DNA from: JAJOKK01 sp965370555
GTDB lineage: Bacteria; Bipolaricaulota; Bipolaricaulia; UBA7950; UBA9294
Length of the DNA stretch: 6,289 bases
Assembly: GCA_965370555.1 (NCBI GenBank)
Contig: CBDUVB010000071.1
Location: 1 to 6,289, forward strand
Direction: 5' to 3'
The position numbers and the translations under genes were made by a program. Position 1 is the first letter of the stretch, and each line of letters opens with the position of its first letter. A model generated the notes under the pieces. The model ran no database searches, had not been told where the DNA came from, and saw only the letters and a program-made list of their open reading frames with translations. Positions 5,400 through 6,289 of the stretch are shown here, piece after piece.

Positions 5400-6289
5400 T
5401 TGAACAGGGAGCTAATTCATCGCGGACTGTATGTACTGGTATTTGTATCGCTGTGTCTCTTTTTGTGGGGAGCATCGCTCGTTGGGCAGGGCGTCAATAC
5501 GGACGGTCTCCGCGTGACGCGTTCTATTTCCACGGCCTATGCGCTTCCCCAGAGTCACTTCATGGTGACGTTACACCTCGAAACGGATCAGGATCTAGTA
5601 GGGTTGGGAGTTCAGGAGCTGCTCCCCTTTGGCTGGGAGATCCATCCATTGGAGAACGCTGGCGCAGCGTTCAAACGAGCGGAGGCGCGGTGGGTATTCG
5701 AGGAGACTATCCGAGCTGGAAAACATTGGGAAATTATCTATGAAGTCACAGTTCCCGAGGCGAACAGATTGATGACGGGCCCCCTGCCAAGGTGTTTTTC
5801 CATCACGGGAACACTGCAGACCAGGCTGCCAGCATTGGGAATGCCAGTGATGGGTGATTCCGAGATACAAGTAGTATCTGCACTCCCTATCATGAGCGCA
5901 ATCGCCCACTTGGTCCCCCAGAAGACACCGGAAAAACCGGATACGATCGATCTGCGGCTTGCACAGACGATAACACGCGAACAGTACACCCGTGCTCTGG
6001 AACTATGGCAAGGGGACATCGCCGTTCCGTGGACACACGGGGAAAGGCTCGATCTGGCACTTATTGAACGTGTTACGGCCTACTACATTACGTGCACACC
6101 CGTGGATGAACCGCTGCCGCTGAGCCTTGATCCCGAGTTGGATGCGAGAAGAACGATCAGCACTTTCCTACCGTATGACACTGTATTGCTCGCAAACGGA
6201 TGCCTCGATCCGGGCATTCAGGCCCGTAGGTTTGTGGTATCCGTCGAGATCACGGGGGGCAATGATGCGTACGGAGTGGGACTTAAGGA
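5400..6289 (+). CDS. Exported modular surface protein with beta-sandwich and dockerin-like module (3' end outside window)
   Basis: The frame stays open from TTG 5400 to the window end without a stop, giving 296 residues so far. The N-terminus MNRELIHRG plus a hydrophobic stretch (10-28, LYVLVFVSLCLFLWGASLV) is a signal peptide or anchor; there is no lipobox, and cleavage near residue 31 is possible. Residues about 38-160 resemble the beta-sandwich repeats of secreted bacterial proteins: R-S-I-x-x-x-Y, a VTLHLE strand, V-Q-E-L-L-P-F-G-W, a Trp-Val strand, W-E-I-I-Y-E-V-T-V-P, then F-S-I-T-G and a closing MGDSEIQVV. A Pro-rich linker (171-180) leads to a helical module (181-240, ITREQYTRALELW ... 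LDLALIERVTAYY) that resembles a dockerin-like pair of helices. From about 249 a second copy of the sandwich begins (RTIS ... RFVVSVEI ... YGVGLK). It is likely secreted or cell-surface and may take part in adhesion or assembly, but the family was not recognised with certainty. It is transcribed divergently from glnS. Confidence 0.75.
   Translation, partial: MNRELIHRGLYVLVFVSLCLFLWGASLVGQGVNTDGLRVTRSISTAYALPQSHFMVTLHLETDQDLVGLGVQELLPFGWEIHPLENAGAAFKRAEARWVFEETIRAGKHWEIIYEVTVPEANRLMTGPLPRCFSITGTLQTRLPALGMPVMGDSEIQVVSALPIMSAIAHLVPQKTPEKPDTIDLRLAQTITREQYTRALELWQGDIAVPWTHGERLDLALIERVTAYYITCTPVDEPLPLSLDPELDARRTISTFLPYDTVLLANGCLDPGIQARRFVVSVEITGGNDAYGVGLK

Noticed and set aside
5453..5743. A 96-residue plus-strand open frame inside the exported-protein gene
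   Set aside because: It is out of frame with the signal-peptide protein beginning at TTG 5400, which has a ribosome binding site and domain similarity.
1..6289. CRISPR array, insertion sequence or transposase
   Set aside because: No regularly spaced direct repeats outside the coding TPR units, no transposase sequence and no terminal inverted repeats were seen.

Overview
The window reads as bacterial chromosomal DNA. It has Shine-Dalgarno-like sites in front of three genes, compact gene spacing, an ATG-started glutaminyl-tRNA synthetase, and an exported protein with a TTG start and a signal peptide. A GlnRS-type enzyme (rather than only GluRS plus GatCAB) excludes many bacterial phyla. It remains compatible with, for example, Proteobacteria, Deinococcus, Planctomycetes or uncultured thermophile-type lineages such as Bipolaricaulota/Acetothermia. 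The phylum cannot be settled from this sequence alone.

Layout. (1) Positions 1-775, plus strand: the 3' part of an ATPase_2/STAND-like ATP-binding protein. Its Walker A half is missing and there are signs of one or two frameshifts at 30-50. (2) Positions 788-3253, plus strand: a second, complete ATPase of the same broad class, with an N-terminal P-loop domain, a winged helix, a helical linker and four exact 34-residue TPR units. It is spaced 12 nt from gene 1 and is very probably co-transcribed with it. (3) Positions 3254-3359: a short convergent intergenic region holding a perfect 24-bp palindrome that looks like a bidirectional terminator without a T-tract. (4) Positions 3360-5129, minus strand: glnS, complete, with an unusual His in the KMSKS-equivalent loop. 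(5) Positions 5130-5399: a divergent intergenic region rich in inverted repeats. These include a 10-bp motif facing both genes, a nested stem structure of about 70 nt, and a 22-nt hairpin. (6) Positions 5400-6289, plus strand: a long open frame that runs off the window. It encodes an exported, probably modular surface protein with a beta-sandwich domain, a dockerin-like helical module and the start of a second beta-sandwich copy.

How the parts relate. The two ATPases form a likely operon and a candidate signalling, regulatory or defence module: paired P-loop switches, one carrying a TPR sensor or scaffold arm. They are AT-richer than parts of glnS, which fits a separate history. The gene glnS is housekeeping and looks unrelated to its neighbours. 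The exported protein shares only the divergent promoter region with glnS. The function of the ATPase pair and of the surface protein is inferred from domain architecture only.
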